Shown: positions 8,226-16,867, counted from the first letter of the stretch. The stretch is 64,000 nucleotides of DNA from Evansella sp. LMS18 (GCF_024362785.1 NZ_CP093301.1:2790001-2854000), one strand, 5' to 3'. A program made the numbers and translations. Notes: generated from the sequence alone by a model not told the origin.

Positions 8226-10059
8226 GGAATTTAAGGAACCTTTCCAGCATGAAAAAATCGATTTGGATAAAGTGGAGGCCCGGAAATCAGCAGCTTCAGG
8301 GCAAAAGAAGGAAAAGCCGAAAAACTGGCGGGCAACAATTGCAAGGATTTCCGGCTATCTAGCGAAAAGCAAAGGGAGACTGTCTCTCGTACTTCTGATG
8401 GTTGTATTAAGTTCTTTTCTTGCTTTGTACGGACCTTTTCTCGTGGGGATGGCCATCGATGATTTTATTGTAGAACAGAATACAGACGGGCTGGTGCTGC
8501 TTCTTTTTGGGCTCACTGCTGTTTATTTATTCCACTCTCTTTCTGTATGGCTGCAGAATTACTGGATGATCCGTATAGCTCAAAAAACGGTTTTCACTAT
8601 GAGGACACAGCTGTTCCGCCATCTCCATAAGCTCCCGATCCCGTTTTTTGATAAAAGGCAGCACGGGGAGCTGATGAGCAGAGTTACAAATGATATCGAA
8701 AACGTGAGCACAACACTGAACAGCTCGGTGATACAGATTTTCTCCAGTATACTCACGCTCGTAGGAACAGTGGCTGTTATGCTCTGGCTCAGCCCTTTGC
8801 TTACGCTAATAACGATGCTGATTATTCCTGCGATGTTTTTCGGGATGAAATGGATTACGAAACGGACAGGAAAACTGTTTAAGGAGCAGCAGAAGCATCT
8901 GGGTGACTTGAACGGCCACATCCAGGAAACACTTTCGGGACAGAGAATTGTCAAAACTTTTTCCCAGGAAGAAAAAGTAATCAGCGAATTTAAAGACAGA
9001 AATGACCGGCTGAAGATTGCCGGATTCTGGGCACAGACTTTTTCAGGGTTTATTCCGAAACTGATGAACATGCTGAATAACCTCAGTTTTGCGGTTGTGG
9101 CGGGGGTCGGTGGTATTCTCGCCCTTAACGGCCTCATATCTATCGGTGTCATTGTAATCTTCGCAGAATATGCACGGCAGTTTACGCGTCCACTGAATGA
9201 TCTGGCAAACCAGTTCAATACGCTGCTGTCAGCTATAGCTGGCGCTGAGCGGGTGTTTGACGTGATGGATGAGGAAGAAGAACTGGCCGAAGACAGGGAA
9301 GCAGCTGAGATTAAAGAGGTTACCGGCGAGGTGATTTTTGAAGACGTGTCGTTTTCTTATGAAGAGGGCGGAGACACAGTAAACAATGTCAGCTTTCAGG
9401 TCGCACCTGGAGAGACGGCAGCCTTTGTCGGGCCTACAGGTGCCGGCAAAACAACGATGATTAATTTAATCTCCCGTTTTTATGACCCTGACAGCGGAAG
9501 AATTCTTCTGGACGGCAAAAATACGAAGGGGATAAAAAGGGAGAGCCTCCGCAAGCACATGGCGTTTGTTCTTCAGGATTCCTTTTTATTTCACGGGACA
9601 ATCAGGGAAAATATTCGTTATGGGCGGCTTGAGGCAACGGATGAAGAAGTAGAAGAAGCGGCAAAGCTTTCAAACGCCCACTCATTTATCAAAAGATTCC
9701 CTCAAGGATATGATACGAAAATCGACCAGGACGGGGGAGGCATTAGCCAGGGGCAGAAACAGCTTTTATCTATCGCCCGGGCGTTGCTGGCCAATCCGAA
9801 AATCCTTGTACTCGATGAAGCAACGAGCAGCATCGATACAGTCACAGAGATAAAAATCCAGGAGGCCCTTGAAAGGCTGATGGAAGGACGCACAAGCTTC
9901 GTGATTGCCCATCGGTTAAACACAATTCAGAAGGCAGATAAGATTTTTATTCTGAAAGAAGGACAGCTTATTGAACAGGGCAGCCATAAAGAGCTCCTGG
10001 AAGCTGGTGGATTTTATGCAGACCTTTATAACAGCCAGCTGAAAAAGGCAGCGGTGTAG
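8218..10059 (+). CDS. yheH: Multidrug ABC exporter half-transporter, catalytic-site subunit (YheH/BmrD-like)
   Basis: 613 residues. The start is the ATG at 8218, placed eight bases after GGGGAGG and inside ATGCTTAA, where the upstream subunit stops; a longer frame from 8188 lacks a ribosome binding site. An N-terminal charged extension of about 50 residues precedes six membrane helices. The nucleotide-binding domain has Walker A GPTGAGKTT near 405-413, a degenerate signature ISQGQ near 508, Walker B VLDEATS with the catalytic Glu near 533, and His in IAHRL near 564. It thus supplies the catalytic Glu and His while the partner supplies the canonical LSGGQ, so the dimer has one complete ATP site. 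A terminator follows. Confidence 0.9.
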   Translation: MLKEFKEPFQHEKIDLDKVEARKSAASGQKKEKPKNWRATIARISGYLAKSKGRLSLVLLMVVLSSFLALYGPFLVGMAIDDFIVEQNTDGLVLLLFGLTAVYLFHSLSVWLQNYWMIRIAQKTVFTMRTQLFRHLHKLPIPFFDKRQHGELMSRVTNDIENVSTTLNSSVIQIFSSILTLVGTVAVMLWLSPLLTLITMLIIPAMFFGMKWITKRTGKLFKEQQKHLGDLNGHIQETLSGQRIVKTFSQEEKVISEFKDRNDRLKIAGFWAQTFSGFIPKLMNMLNNLSFAVVAGVGGILALNGLISIGVIVIFAEYARQFTRPLNDLANQFNTLLSAIAGAERVFDVMDEEEELAEDREAAEIKEVTGEVIFEDVSFSYEEGGDTVNNVSFQVAPGETAAFVGPTGAGKTTMINLISRFYDPDSGRILLDGKNTKGIKRESLRKHMAFVLQDSFLFHGTIRENIRYGRLEATDEEVEEAAKLSNAHSFIKRFPQGYDTKIDQDGGGISQGQKQLLSIARALLANPKILVLDEATSSIDTVTEIKIQEALERLMEGRTSFVIAHRLNTIQKADKIFILKEGQLIEQGSHKELLEAGGFYADLYNSQLKKAAV

Positions 10060-10088
10060 ACTGGGTAAGGATATGGATTAAGGGAGTT

Positions 10089-10121
10089 AGGCTGATAGAA
10101 CGTGTCTATCAGCCTTTTTTC
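10089..10121 (+). terminator. Terminator of the ABC exporter operon
   Basis: AGGCTGATAGA pairs with TCTATCAGCCT and is followed by TTTTTT. Confidence 0.9.
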
Positions 10122-10127
10122 CTGAAC

Positions 10128-10160
10128 AAAAAAGGCCGTATGAAAGATTCATACGACCTG
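10128..10160 (-). terminator. Terminator of the trypsin-like protease gene
   Basis: On the minus strand, CGTATGAA/TTCATACG closes with GGCC and runs into TTTTTT. Confidence 0.85.
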
Positions 10161-10194
10161 CAAGATATTAAGAGAACAAACAGCATTTAATCAA

Positions 10195-11658
10195 CTAGTT
10201 TCCATTACTGTTCCAGTTGTATTCGTCATCCCAGTCTTCATAATTATCTTCCATGTTTTCAAAAGTGGCCACCTCATACAACTGGTCTGCTATTTCGTCG
10301 TAGTAATACCAGATGCCTTCATACTCATCATAGTAATACCAAAGCTCATCTTCATAGTCATAATGCCAGTTTTCATCATCGTAGTCATAGTCTTCCTCAT
10401 AGTAATCATTTTCTTCTTCGTATGGCTCGTCGTTATAGTTATAGTCATACTCGTACTCGTCTTCCCATCCCTCGTTCCACTCTTCTTCGTAATTCCAATC
10501 TTCCTCGTAGTCATAATTACTATCGTACCACTCTGAATCCCAGTCCTCGTAATCTTCAAACCAGCTGTCATACCAGTCATCATAATAATAGTCTTCGTCC
10601 CAGTAGTACTCCCAGTAATCATAGCCGTAATCTTCCCAGAAGTCATAGTAGCCGTATTCCCAGTAATCGTAATAATAGTCTTCTTCGGAGTAGTAGCCTC
10701 CTTCAAAATACCAGTCTCCATATGACCAGAGATCTTCGAAGAAATATCCACCGCTCGCTCCGTAAAACTGTTCGTATATTTCATCTTCGCTCATAGGGGA
10801 GTCAATCCAGGAATCAACGAGATTAGCAACTTTATAAATAGGGATACTGAAGCCTATTGATGAAGCTTGTGTATCCTTAGCAGAATTGACTGCAATAATC
10901 TTTTCAGAGCTTTTAGACAGCAGGGGACCGCCGCTGCTTCCTGGAGAAATGGGGGCAGAGATTTGATACAGCCCGTTAAAAATCCAGGTGTTTATCACAA
11001 AATTTCTGTCTGTTCCGGTTATGTAGCCCATGGTAGCTGTATTTTCATAGCCTAGGGGGCTGCCTAATGCGATAACTTCTTCCCCGGCAAGATATGGTGC
11101 ACTTTTTTCTATTGGGAACGGCTTTTTGCCAGCCAGTTCGGGAACATGGATTACCGCAATGTCAGTTTCATTGGAGTAGCCAACTACTTTTCCAGGGAGT
11201 TCTGTGCCGTTTACTGTTTTAACGTAAACATTGATTTCTCCCTCGACTACATGGGCATTGGTTACTACAGCTCCCTGGTCATTGTACAGAAAACCTGATC
11301 CCTGGCCGTATGAGGTGAACACTGTGTAAACTGTTTCCTGTGCATCTGCAATAATTTCAGTGAGCTCTCTTTTCTGTTCCTCTTTAAGCTCCTGTTTTTC
11401 AGGTTTCCGTGGTGGTTCTGCAGCTTCTTTCTCAGGAGGCGCTTCCTGCTTTACCGGCTCCGGTTCTGAGGCGGTTTGCTGAGATGCAGTTTCCTCTCCA
11501 AAAGGTAAAAAATAGAATGCACTGAATGCACCGCCAGCTAAAAATAAGCAGGAAAACAGTATGATGAGCCACATAGCACCTTTCTTTTTCTTACTTCCAC
11601 AACCAGGACAATAACGGGTCTGTTCCTGCATAGCATTCCCGCAATTAGGACAGTACAC
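10195..11658 (-). CDS. Zinc-ribbon, membrane-anchored trypsin-like serine protease with acidic aromatic tail
   Basis: 487 residues from the GTG at 11658, eight bases after AGGGAGG; a GTG at 11667 overlaps that site and cannot use it. Order of parts: zinc ribbon CPNCG...CPGCG (first 22 residues), basic stop, one membrane helix (about 29-52), Pro/Glu-rich linker, then a trypsin/HtrA-like domain with His136 (TNAHVVEG), Asp166 (ETDIAVIHV) and Ser242 (PGSSGGPL). The protease should face outwards with the zinc ribbon inside. The final 185 or so residues consist almost only of Tyr, Trp, Asp, Glu, Asn and Gly, with no Lys or Arg. There is no PDZ domain, unlike HtrA. The tail's role is unknown; metal binding or cell-wall contact is possible. 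Confidence 0.8.
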   Translation of the reverse strand: MYCPNCGNAMQEQTRYCPGCGSKKKKGAMWLIILFSCLFLAGGAFSAFYFLPFGEETASQQTASEPEPVKQEAPPEKEAAEPPRKPEKQELKEEQKRELTEIIADAQETVYTVFTSYGQGSGFLYNDQGAVVTNAHVVEGEINVYVKTVNGTELPGKVVGYSNETDIAVIHVPELAGKKPFPIEKSAPYLAGEEVIALGSPLGYENTATMGYITGTDRNFVINTWIFNGLYQISAPISPGSSGGPLLSKSSEKIIAVNSAKDTQASSIGFSIPIYKVANLVDSWIDSPMSEDEIYEQFYGASGGYFFEDLWSYGDWYFEGGYYSEEDYYYDYWEYGYYDFWEDYGYDYWEYYWDEDYYYDDWYDSWFEDYEDWDSEWYDSNYDYEEDWNYEEEWNEGWEDEYEYDYNYNDEPYEEENDYYEEDYDYDDENWHYDYEDELWYYYDEYEGIWYYYDEIADQLYEVATFENMEDNYEDWDDEYNWNSNGN

Positions 11659-11933
11659 AGACTCCACCTCCCTATATCTATCTTTAGAATCACTACTATT
11701 ATACCACTAAGATACTGGGATTTTCTGAATAAAAGATGCATTTTGATGGAGAATTTCAGAGGAATAGAGGACTGACTGTATTTTTAATCATGTATTATTA
11801 GCCAGTAAAAACTTAACAGATTAATAGTCATAAAGAGCTGTATATGCTTTAAAAAAGAAGTTGTCCGATAAAAGTGACAAGTTTTCCCCCTGCCTGTGCA
11901 TATACATTAACCAGAAGGAGGGAGAAGAATTAA

Positions 11934-12392
11934 ATGAAATTTTTAGTGGTGAAAAAAAAGCAGGTAATACTTTTACTTACATCTGTACTTATAATTGCCG
12001 GAATGATATTGTCATTTGAATTGATGAATAAGGGAATGCCAGTTTTCGGGCCTGGGGGAGGAGAAAGTAAGGAAGAGGTACGGACGATTCATATGGTAAC
12101 GGGAGAGTTTAAAGCCGAGGTAAATGGGCAGGAAATCGAATCCTACAGATGGGATCCGGGAACAATTTATATGGAAGAGGGAGAGCGGGTAAACCTGGTG
12201 ATTTACGGTGTTAACGGGAAAGAACACCCCTTTTATATAGAAGGGACAAACATAAAAGGGACAGTGAAACAGGGAGAAGAAACCGTTGTCCCTCTGAAGT
12301 TTAAGAAAGAGGGCACATACCGGCTTATTTGTGTAACCCATGAAGACAAAGAGAATAACGGACCGATGATCGCTTATATCGTGGTCGATTAA
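11934..12392 (+). CDS. Membrane-anchored cupredoxin-like protein
   Basis: 152 residues, ATG behind GAAGGAGGGAG. One N-terminal membrane helix (about 10-30) is followed by a Greek-key cupredoxin-like domain outside the membrane. Candidate copper ligands follow the usual order: His98 (KEHPF), Cys133 and His136 (LICVTH) and Met145 (GPMIAY). The single Cys argues against a two-copper CuA centre and for a type 1 or unusual mononuclear site. No redox partner is adjacent; the nos operon is 17 kb away. The role is probably electron transfer or copper handling at the cell surface. It converges on the HTH-TPR regulator, with a shared terminator. Confidence 0.75.
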   Translation: MKFLVVKKKQVILLLTSVLIIAGMILSFELMNKGMPVFGPGGGESKEEVRTIHMVTGEFKAEVNGQEIESYRWDPGTIYMEEGERVNLVIYGVNGKEHPFYIEGTNIKGTVKQGEETVVPLKFKKEGTYRLICVTHEDKENNGPMIAYIVVD

Positions 12393-12413
12393 GAAGCCGG
12401 AATCGACAGCAGA

Positions 12414-12440
12414 AAAAACGGAGCCCCCGGCTCCGTTTTT
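12414..12440. terminator. Bidirectional terminator
   Basis: AAAAACGGAGCC and GGCTCCGTTTTT form a perfect stem with T-runs on both strands, between the cupredoxin gene and the convergent regulator. Confidence 0.9.
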
Positions 12441-12452
12441 GGTTCTGTACAC

Positions 12453-13730
12453 TCATGCCCTGTCTTTGTATAAATACTCGAGTGCCTGATTTTCCATCTC
12501 CAGGTACTGATACGCTTTTTTGTATTTACGAAGATCGAAAAAGTATTTACTTAATTTTTTCGCTTCGTTTTCAATATCGAGCCAGTGTTCGTTTTCATAG
12601 AAGTAATTTAAACTAGTTTCCTTTAACTGCTCGTATTTGTTTTTATTTCCGTTAAATAGTTCCATATCTGCTTCTATAGATTTTAATCGGTAATATTCAT
12701 GAGAAGTTTCTGCTTCGCTTTGGGCCTGAGGTAAGTATTTTTGAATATTATCAACATCAGCTTTTTCAGCATAGATAGCAAGGATGGAGTAATAAGTAAT
12801 AAATTTTTCGACAGAGTTTATCTCATCTTTTTTCTCCAAACTCTTAAAGAAATGACCTAAAGCAGTATCATAATCTCCTGTCTTAAAATATATGATGCCG
12901 AGATTATGTAATATCTTTGCTGTTTCTTCTTCATAATTGTGTTCTTTAGTCAATTTCAGCCCATTATTAAATTCAATTTTGGCATTCGTAAATTCAGACA
13001 AATCAAGATAAATTATGCCGAGCAGTAAATGAGCATGGATCATTTTCTCGTGGCTTCCTGAACGTGAGTATATGTCTTTTGCTTTCAGCGTATTGTTTAG
13101 TGCTTTTCTAACTTCATTTACCTTCATATAAGTTAAAGCAGTATTATAAAGTATCTTACCTTCATCAGATTCATTTTCCGCTTTTCTTAAAGCCTGCCTG
13201 TACATGTGTATGCTTTCTTTATAGTTACGTTCATAAAAATTAAGCAAGCCTCCAATATAGTAATAAATGAATTTTATCTTGTTAGGTAAGTACCTGAAAT
13301 TTTTTTTCGTAACATAATATAAAACTTCATCGAAATAAAGCCTTCCTTCATGAACATCCGCGTTTTTTATTGCATGCAGACTCCGTAAAAGCAAATACTC
13401 TGTCTCTTGTTTAATAGAAGGAATATACTTAAGCTGTTCCGCTTTTTTCTCATGAAAATCAGTTGCTTCTGTTAGCTGATCAGTACGTAATAAATGGTGG
13501 TAATCCTCTAACAAGGCGGCAATTTCTTCAGAATGGCTTTCAATCCCAAGTAAGTAATTTTCAGGGACCTCTAACTTTTGGGAAATCTTTTTAAGGACTT
13601 CAGGAGATGCTTCATATCGTCCGCTTTCTATGTTGCTGTAATGGGAAGGGGAAACTAAGCCCTCACAGATTTTAGATTGTCCTATTCCTTTATTTTTCCT
13701 TAGTCGTTTTAATCTGGATCCAATATGCAA
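12453..13730 (-). CDS. HTH-TPR transcriptional regulator of RRNPP type, orphan paralog
   Basis: 425 residues from the TTG at 13730 (MHIGSRLKRLR), seven bases after GGGAGGAGA; the longer frame from 13748 starts inside that site. Residues 3-60 form a Cro/CI-type helix-turn-helix containing SPSHYSNIESGRYEAS. The rest is alpha-helical with TPR-like repeats, for example KILHNLGIIYFKTGDYDTALGHF. Length and layout match peptide-sensing regulators of the NprR/PlcR class. It is a clear paralog of the protein at 14096-15370, sharing start codon type, length and a 15-residue HTH segment. No exported-peptide gene follows: its stop is 13 bp from a terminator. It may respond to the neighbour's peptide or to none. 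Confidence 0.8.
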   Translation of the reverse strand: MHIGSRLKRLRKNKGIGQSKICEGLVSPSHYSNIESGRYEASPEVLKKISQKLEVPENYLLGIESHSEEIAALLEDYHHLLRTDQLTEATDFHEKKAEQLKYIPSIKQETEYLLLRSLHAIKNADVHEGRLYFDEVLYYVTKKNFRYLPNKIKFIYYYIGGLLNFYERNYKESIHMYRQALRKAENESDEGKILYNTALTYMKVNEVRKALNNTLKAKDIYSRSGSHEKMIHAHLLLGIIYLDLSEFTNAKIEFNNGLKLTKEHNYEEETAKILHNLGIIYFKTGDYDTALGHFFKSLEKKDEINSVEKFITYYSILAIYAEKADVDNIQKYLPQAQSEAETSHEYYRLKSIEADMELFNGNKNKYEQLKETSLNYFYENEHWLDIENEAKKLSKYFFDLRKYKKAYQYLEMENQALEYLYKDRA

Positions 13731-13921
13731 GGGAATCTCTCCTCCCAAATTTATTACTTTTTCATGGTGAGATCATTGTGAGTTACTCTTATGTATGGGC
13801 TTTAGAAGAAATTTTGCTTTAATGTATATATTATTATATAAACTATATTATCATTTTTTAACCATGAATAAAATATATAGGAATTTTTGTAAAATTTCCC
13901 TTTTATATACCATGTGGTGCC
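13731..13921 (-). promoter_or_regulatory. Probable promoter region of the orphan regulator
   Basis: This is a very AT-rich gap with several TATAAT-like strings but no clearly spaced -35/-10 pair. A plus-strand frame crossing it (from 13795) has no ribosome binding site. Confidence 0.35.
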
Positions 13922-13958
13922 AAAAAAAAAGTGATGCAGGAATGCATCACTTTTTTTT
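13922..13958 (-). terminator. Terminator of the regulator-peptide operon
   Basis: GTGATGCA and TGCATCAC pair around a GGAA loop, with eight T residues on one side and nine A residues on the other. It lies three bases after the peptide stop codon on the minus strand. Confidence 0.9.
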
Positions 13959-13960
13959 AC

Positions 13961-14095
13961 TTACATCAGCTCAAAAGTGCTGTGTGGTCTTGGTACATCA
14001 CCAAGTCTAGTAGCTGAATCATCTAAAGAAGATACCCCCGCAAAAACAAAACTTAGTGTAGCCACTACTAAAACCTTTGCAATTAGCTTTTTCAT
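13961..14095 (-). CDS. Exported 44-residue pro-peptide, probable signalling partner of the upstream HTH-TPR regulator
   Basis: The regulator's TAA is followed immediately by an ATG opening a 44-codon frame that ends at 13961. The product starts MKKLIAKVLVV, has a hydrophobic core to about residue 19 (ATLSFVFAG) and ends in a polar tail, RLGDVPRPHSTFELM. This is the plan of Phr/PapR/NprX pre-propeptides: Sec signal, linker, C-terminal mature peptide. The frame sits between regulator and terminator with no other purpose visible. Translation is probably coupled, since GGAGAG lies about eight bases before the ATG inside the regulator's last codons. Which residues form the mature peptide is unknown; the last five to nine are the usual choice. 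It is too short for ordinary gene callers. Confidence 0.75.
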   Translation of the reverse strand: MKKLIAKVLVVATLSFVFAGVSSLDDSATRLGDVPRPHSTFELM

Positions 14096-15370
14096 TTAGA
14101 ATCTCTCCTTATAAATTTTATTTACTGCTTCAAGCTCCATCTTTAAATAATAGTGAGCTTTTTTATATCTTCTATTTTCATAGTGAAAATCGCTGAAATG
14201 TTTTGCACTATCTATAACTTCATTCCATATTTGATGGGAATAGAAGTAATCTAGACATTCTTCCATTAGCTCGTTGTACTTTTGTGTATTAAATAATAGA
14301 TATTCCATTTTTGCTTCAATGACTTTAAGTTGATAATCTTCAATCTTGTTACCTGATATTTGTTTAGCTTCTTTTAATTGGAGTATTAACTGCCTGAAAT
14401 TCTGCATCTCTAAATATACCATCAATATTGCCAGGTGAGTTATAAATATCTCGCTATGGTTGTATTGTGTCTTAATTTCTAAGCTTTCATTAAAATAACT
14501 TAGGCTGCTCTCATATTCCTTCGTTTTAAAGTGAATAACACCCAAGTTATGCAGAATTTTAGCTGAATGTACCTGGAGGTCTTTTTCTTTAGCTAAACTT
14601 AACCCTTTTTTTAGCACGTCTTTAGCTGAATTAAAATCTTCAATTTCAATATTAAGAACTCCCAGAAGTATATACGCCTCAATTGTTTCTTTCCAAAGAT
14701 GCTGGTCCATATATATTTCTTTTGCATCCTGGGTATACAGTAATGCTTTGTGGATATCATTAATATTATAGCAATTGAGTGCCAGGTTAAAAAGTATACG
14801 AGCCTGGTATTGATTGGTTGTAGCAAATTTCAATGCTTTGTTAAAGTTATTATAGCTTTCTAAATATTGCCGTTGGTAAAAATACAGCAATCCGGTTATA
14901 TAATAATACTTATAATTCGTCTTGCTGGAAAGGGCGCCCAGATTTTCATCCTGCAGATAGAAAGAAACTTCTTCATGACTGTGTTCTGCCTTGCTGATTT
15001 CTAAGTTTTTCAAAAGGTGCATGCATCTGATCAGCAGGTATTCCATTTCCTGGTGGATGGACGGTATGTATTCAAGCTGTTTTTTTCTCTTTTCGAAAAA
15101 CGCATCAGCTTTTTCCGTATCTTGCTCAACCAGGTTCTCATAGTCCAGAAGCAACTCAGAAGTTGTAGGAGAATCGTCATGAATACCTACCAAGTATTTG
15201 GTGGGGACGTGTAACCTTTCTGCTATTGACTCTAGTATATCCTCAGATGCCTCATATCGTCCACTTTCTATATTACTGTAATGGGAGGGCGAAACGATTC
15301 CTTTGCAAACTTTTGACTGCGGAACCCCTTTTAAAGTACGTATTTTCTTTAATCTATTGCCGATATGCAA
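14096..15370 (-). CDS. HTH-TPR transcriptional regulator of RRNPP (NprR-like) type
   Basis: 424 residues, TTG start six bases after AGGAGGGG (MHIGNRLKKIR). The helix-turn-helix spans about 3-60 and includes SPSHYSNIESGRYEAS, identical to the paralog. TPR-like helical pairs follow, such as AKILHNLGVIHFKTKEYESS. RRNPP proteins bind a re-imported oligopeptide in the TPR groove and so change DNA binding. The 44-codon exported peptide gene begins right after its stop codon, the same order as plcR-papR and nprR-nprX, and one terminator closes both. Target genes are not evident; the divergent acyltransferase and NO synthase are physical neighbours only. Confidence 0.85.
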   Translation of the reverse strand: MHIGNRLKKIRTLKGVPQSKVCKGIVSPSHYSNIESGRYEASEDILESIAERLHVPTKYLVGIHDDSPTTSELLLDYENLVEQDTEKADAFFEKRKKQLEYIPSIHQEMEYLLIRCMHLLKNLEISKAEHSHEEVSFYLQDENLGALSSKTNYKYYYITGLLYFYQRQYLESYNNFNKALKFATTNQYQARILFNLALNCYNINDIHKALLYTQDAKEIYMDQHLWKETIEAYILLGVLNIEIEDFNSAKDVLKKGLSLAKEKDLQVHSAKILHNLGVIHFKTKEYESSLSYFNESLEIKTQYNHSEIFITHLAILMVYLEMQNFRQLILQLKEAKQISGNKIEDYQLKVIEAKMEYLLFNTQKYNELMEECLDYFYSHQIWNEVIDSAKHFSDFHYENRRYKKAHYYLKMELEAVNKIYKERF

Positions 15371-15764
15371 AACTTTCCCCTCCTTTGCTAAATGAATTGG
15401 TGTTTTAAAAAATAGTTTTGAAATATACCGAAAATGATTTTGAAAAAGGTACTAAATTAGCAGTTGACGACTTTATGTTTTATGAAAACAGAGAACTACA
15501 GCTCCCCGCCAGTGATAGCCCCTTCATCCTCCTGTTTGTTTTGCACCTGTACAAAAGATTCGTAAAAAGAGAAAAGATGCTAGAATTTAATTAACAAGTA
15601 AATACACTATTTCAAAAAATTATTTACCTTTATTTTACCACTATTGCACAGAACTGTTAATTGATTAAGCAAAGACTTATTATACTTATCATAAATTACT
15701 GGTCAGGAAGATAACAAGGTACTATTCTTTACAACATTTACAGTTAAGAAGGAGGAGATATTCA
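15371..15764. promoter_or_regulatory. Divergent promoter region between regulator and acyltransferase
   Basis: AT-rich, with no ORF. A TATACT at about 15683-15688 could be a -10 for the plus-strand gene, but no good -35 lies at the right distance. I see no clear inverted repeat that would mark a regulator operator. Confidence 0.35.
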
Positions 15765-16721
15765 ATGGTCATTGATGAAAAAGAACTGATTCAGGACCTT
15801 TATCCTATTATGACGGAACAGGTTAAGAAAGATTTTTGTGACGGGCTTTTTGACGACCATTTACTGACACTGTCCAATATGTCCTCAGGCTTGACCAGGA
15901 AAACGAGCTTAACTGAATCAGAACTTCTTGAAGTATGGGTAAAATACAGGATTTACCGCCAGGTGCAGAAGTTTTATGCAAAACAGCCGGAAATGTTCTC
16001 CGGGTTCAGGAAAGTAAACGGGAAAGAAAATATCAAAAAGGTCTTAGATCTCGGCGGGCTGTTCGTTTCATTCCAGTATGGAAGCCACCGGTTTATCCCT
16101 CTGGAAATAAGAGCGAATGCAGAAGAAGGAGACCAAAGCCTGTACAGAGTGATTGATGGAGCAACTCATAATGAAGAAAGACAGGATAAAGAATGGAATG
16201 AAATCTACATGGATAATAATGTGGATGAGTGTATTCCAGGGGAAGTCAGTTCGGACAAAAGATTGTCCAGCCTGATGGCAGGGAAGGACAGCCTTTATTT
16301 CCACCTTGACGGTGATGCAGGTTATGAAGAAGGTGCCGATCCAGTCCTGGTAAATTTTCTTGGGAACCGAATTAAAACTCCAGGCTCAATTTTACGCCTT
16401 GCAGTAAAACTTCATAAGCCAGTCTGCTTTTTACTGGCCGAGCAGGATGAGCAGGGAAGAGCCGTTCTTACAGCATACGAGCCTTTATGGCTTCATGATA
16501 AAAACCTCGAGGATACTATGCAGATGTTCTATACCATTTTTGAAGAACAATTAATGAATCAGCCAGAGCTTTGGAAGAAATGGGATCAGCCGAGAAAGAA
16601 CTGGGCTAAGATTAAGCATAAGCAAAAGAAGTCAGACCCTGAGATTGATGTGTTAAACCGCTGGGGGACCTACGGTTTGAACATCCAGTCAGGTGAAATT
16701 TATCAGATAGCCAGCAGTTAA
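15765..16721 (+). CDS. LpxL/HtrB-like acyltransferase family protein
   Basis: 318 residues, ATG with AAGGAGGAG seven bases upstream. The middle resembles the LpxL/HtrB lysophospholipid acyltransferase fold: GGLFVSFQYGSHRFIPLE carries a candidate catalytic His108 followed by Glu114. Further on come FHLDGDAG, VNFLGNRIKTPGSILRLA, KPVCFLLAEQ and the terminal LMNQPELWKKW, which match the order of conserved blocks in that family. The H-x5-E spacing differs from the usual H-x4-(D/E), so catalysis is not assured. There is no membrane helix, and a Gram-positive cell has no lipid A, so the acceptor must be something else. A terminator separates it from NO synthase. Confidence 0.6.
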   Translation: MVIDEKELIQDLYPIMTEQVKKDFCDGLFDDHLLTLSNMSSGLTRKTSLTESELLEVWVKYRIYRQVQKFYAKQPEMFSGFRKVNGKENIKKVLDLGGLFVSFQYGSHRFIPLEIRANAEEGDQSLYRVIDGATHNEERQDKEWNEIYMDNNVDECIPGEVSSDKRLSSLMAGKDSLYFHLDGDAGYEEGADPVLVNFLGNRIKTPGSILRLAVKLHKPVCFLLAEQDEQGRAVLTAYEPLWLHDKNLEDTMQMFYTIFEEQLMNQPELWKKWDQPRKNWAKIKHKQKKSDPEIDVLNRWGTYGLNIQSGEIYQIASS

Positions 16722-16762
16722 GCTGAAGCTATTAACTATGTGTAATACCCCCCCTTATATAT

Positions 16763-16797
16763 GGTCTTCTGCCGATTTGGCAGGAGGCCAATTTTTA
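16763..16797 (+). terminator. Terminator of the acyltransferase gene
   Basis: GGTCTTCTGCC and GGCAGGAGGCC form a stem around GATTT, followed by ATTTTT. Confidence 0.85.
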
Positions 16798-16839
16798 ATT
16801 GTGCTGATTACGATTCCCCCATTTGCAGTGGCAAGATTT

Positions 16840-16867
16840 TTGAGGAAGACATCTTAAATGGTAAAAT
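16840..16867 (+). promoter_or_regulatory. Probable sigma-A promoter of NO synthase
   Basis: TTGAGG (16840-16845), a 16-base spacer and TAAAAT (16862-16867) lie about 70 bases before the NO synthase start and after the preceding terminator. Confidence 0.5.

Noticed and set aside
10290-10784. 164-residue minus-strand ORF rich in Thr, Ile and Met
   Set aside because: It is the codon-shifted reading of the protease's acidic tail; the main frame has start, ribosome binding site and continuous domains.
12012-12452. 146-residue minus-strand ORF following the orphan regulator
   Set aside because: It reads through the terminator into the antisense of the cupredoxin gene; it is not a cognate peptide (no signal sequence).
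13795-14010. 71-residue plus-strand ORF antisense to the peptide gene
   Set aside because: It crosses the terminator, has no ribosome binding site, and its composition follows from the AT-rich sequence and the antisense frame.
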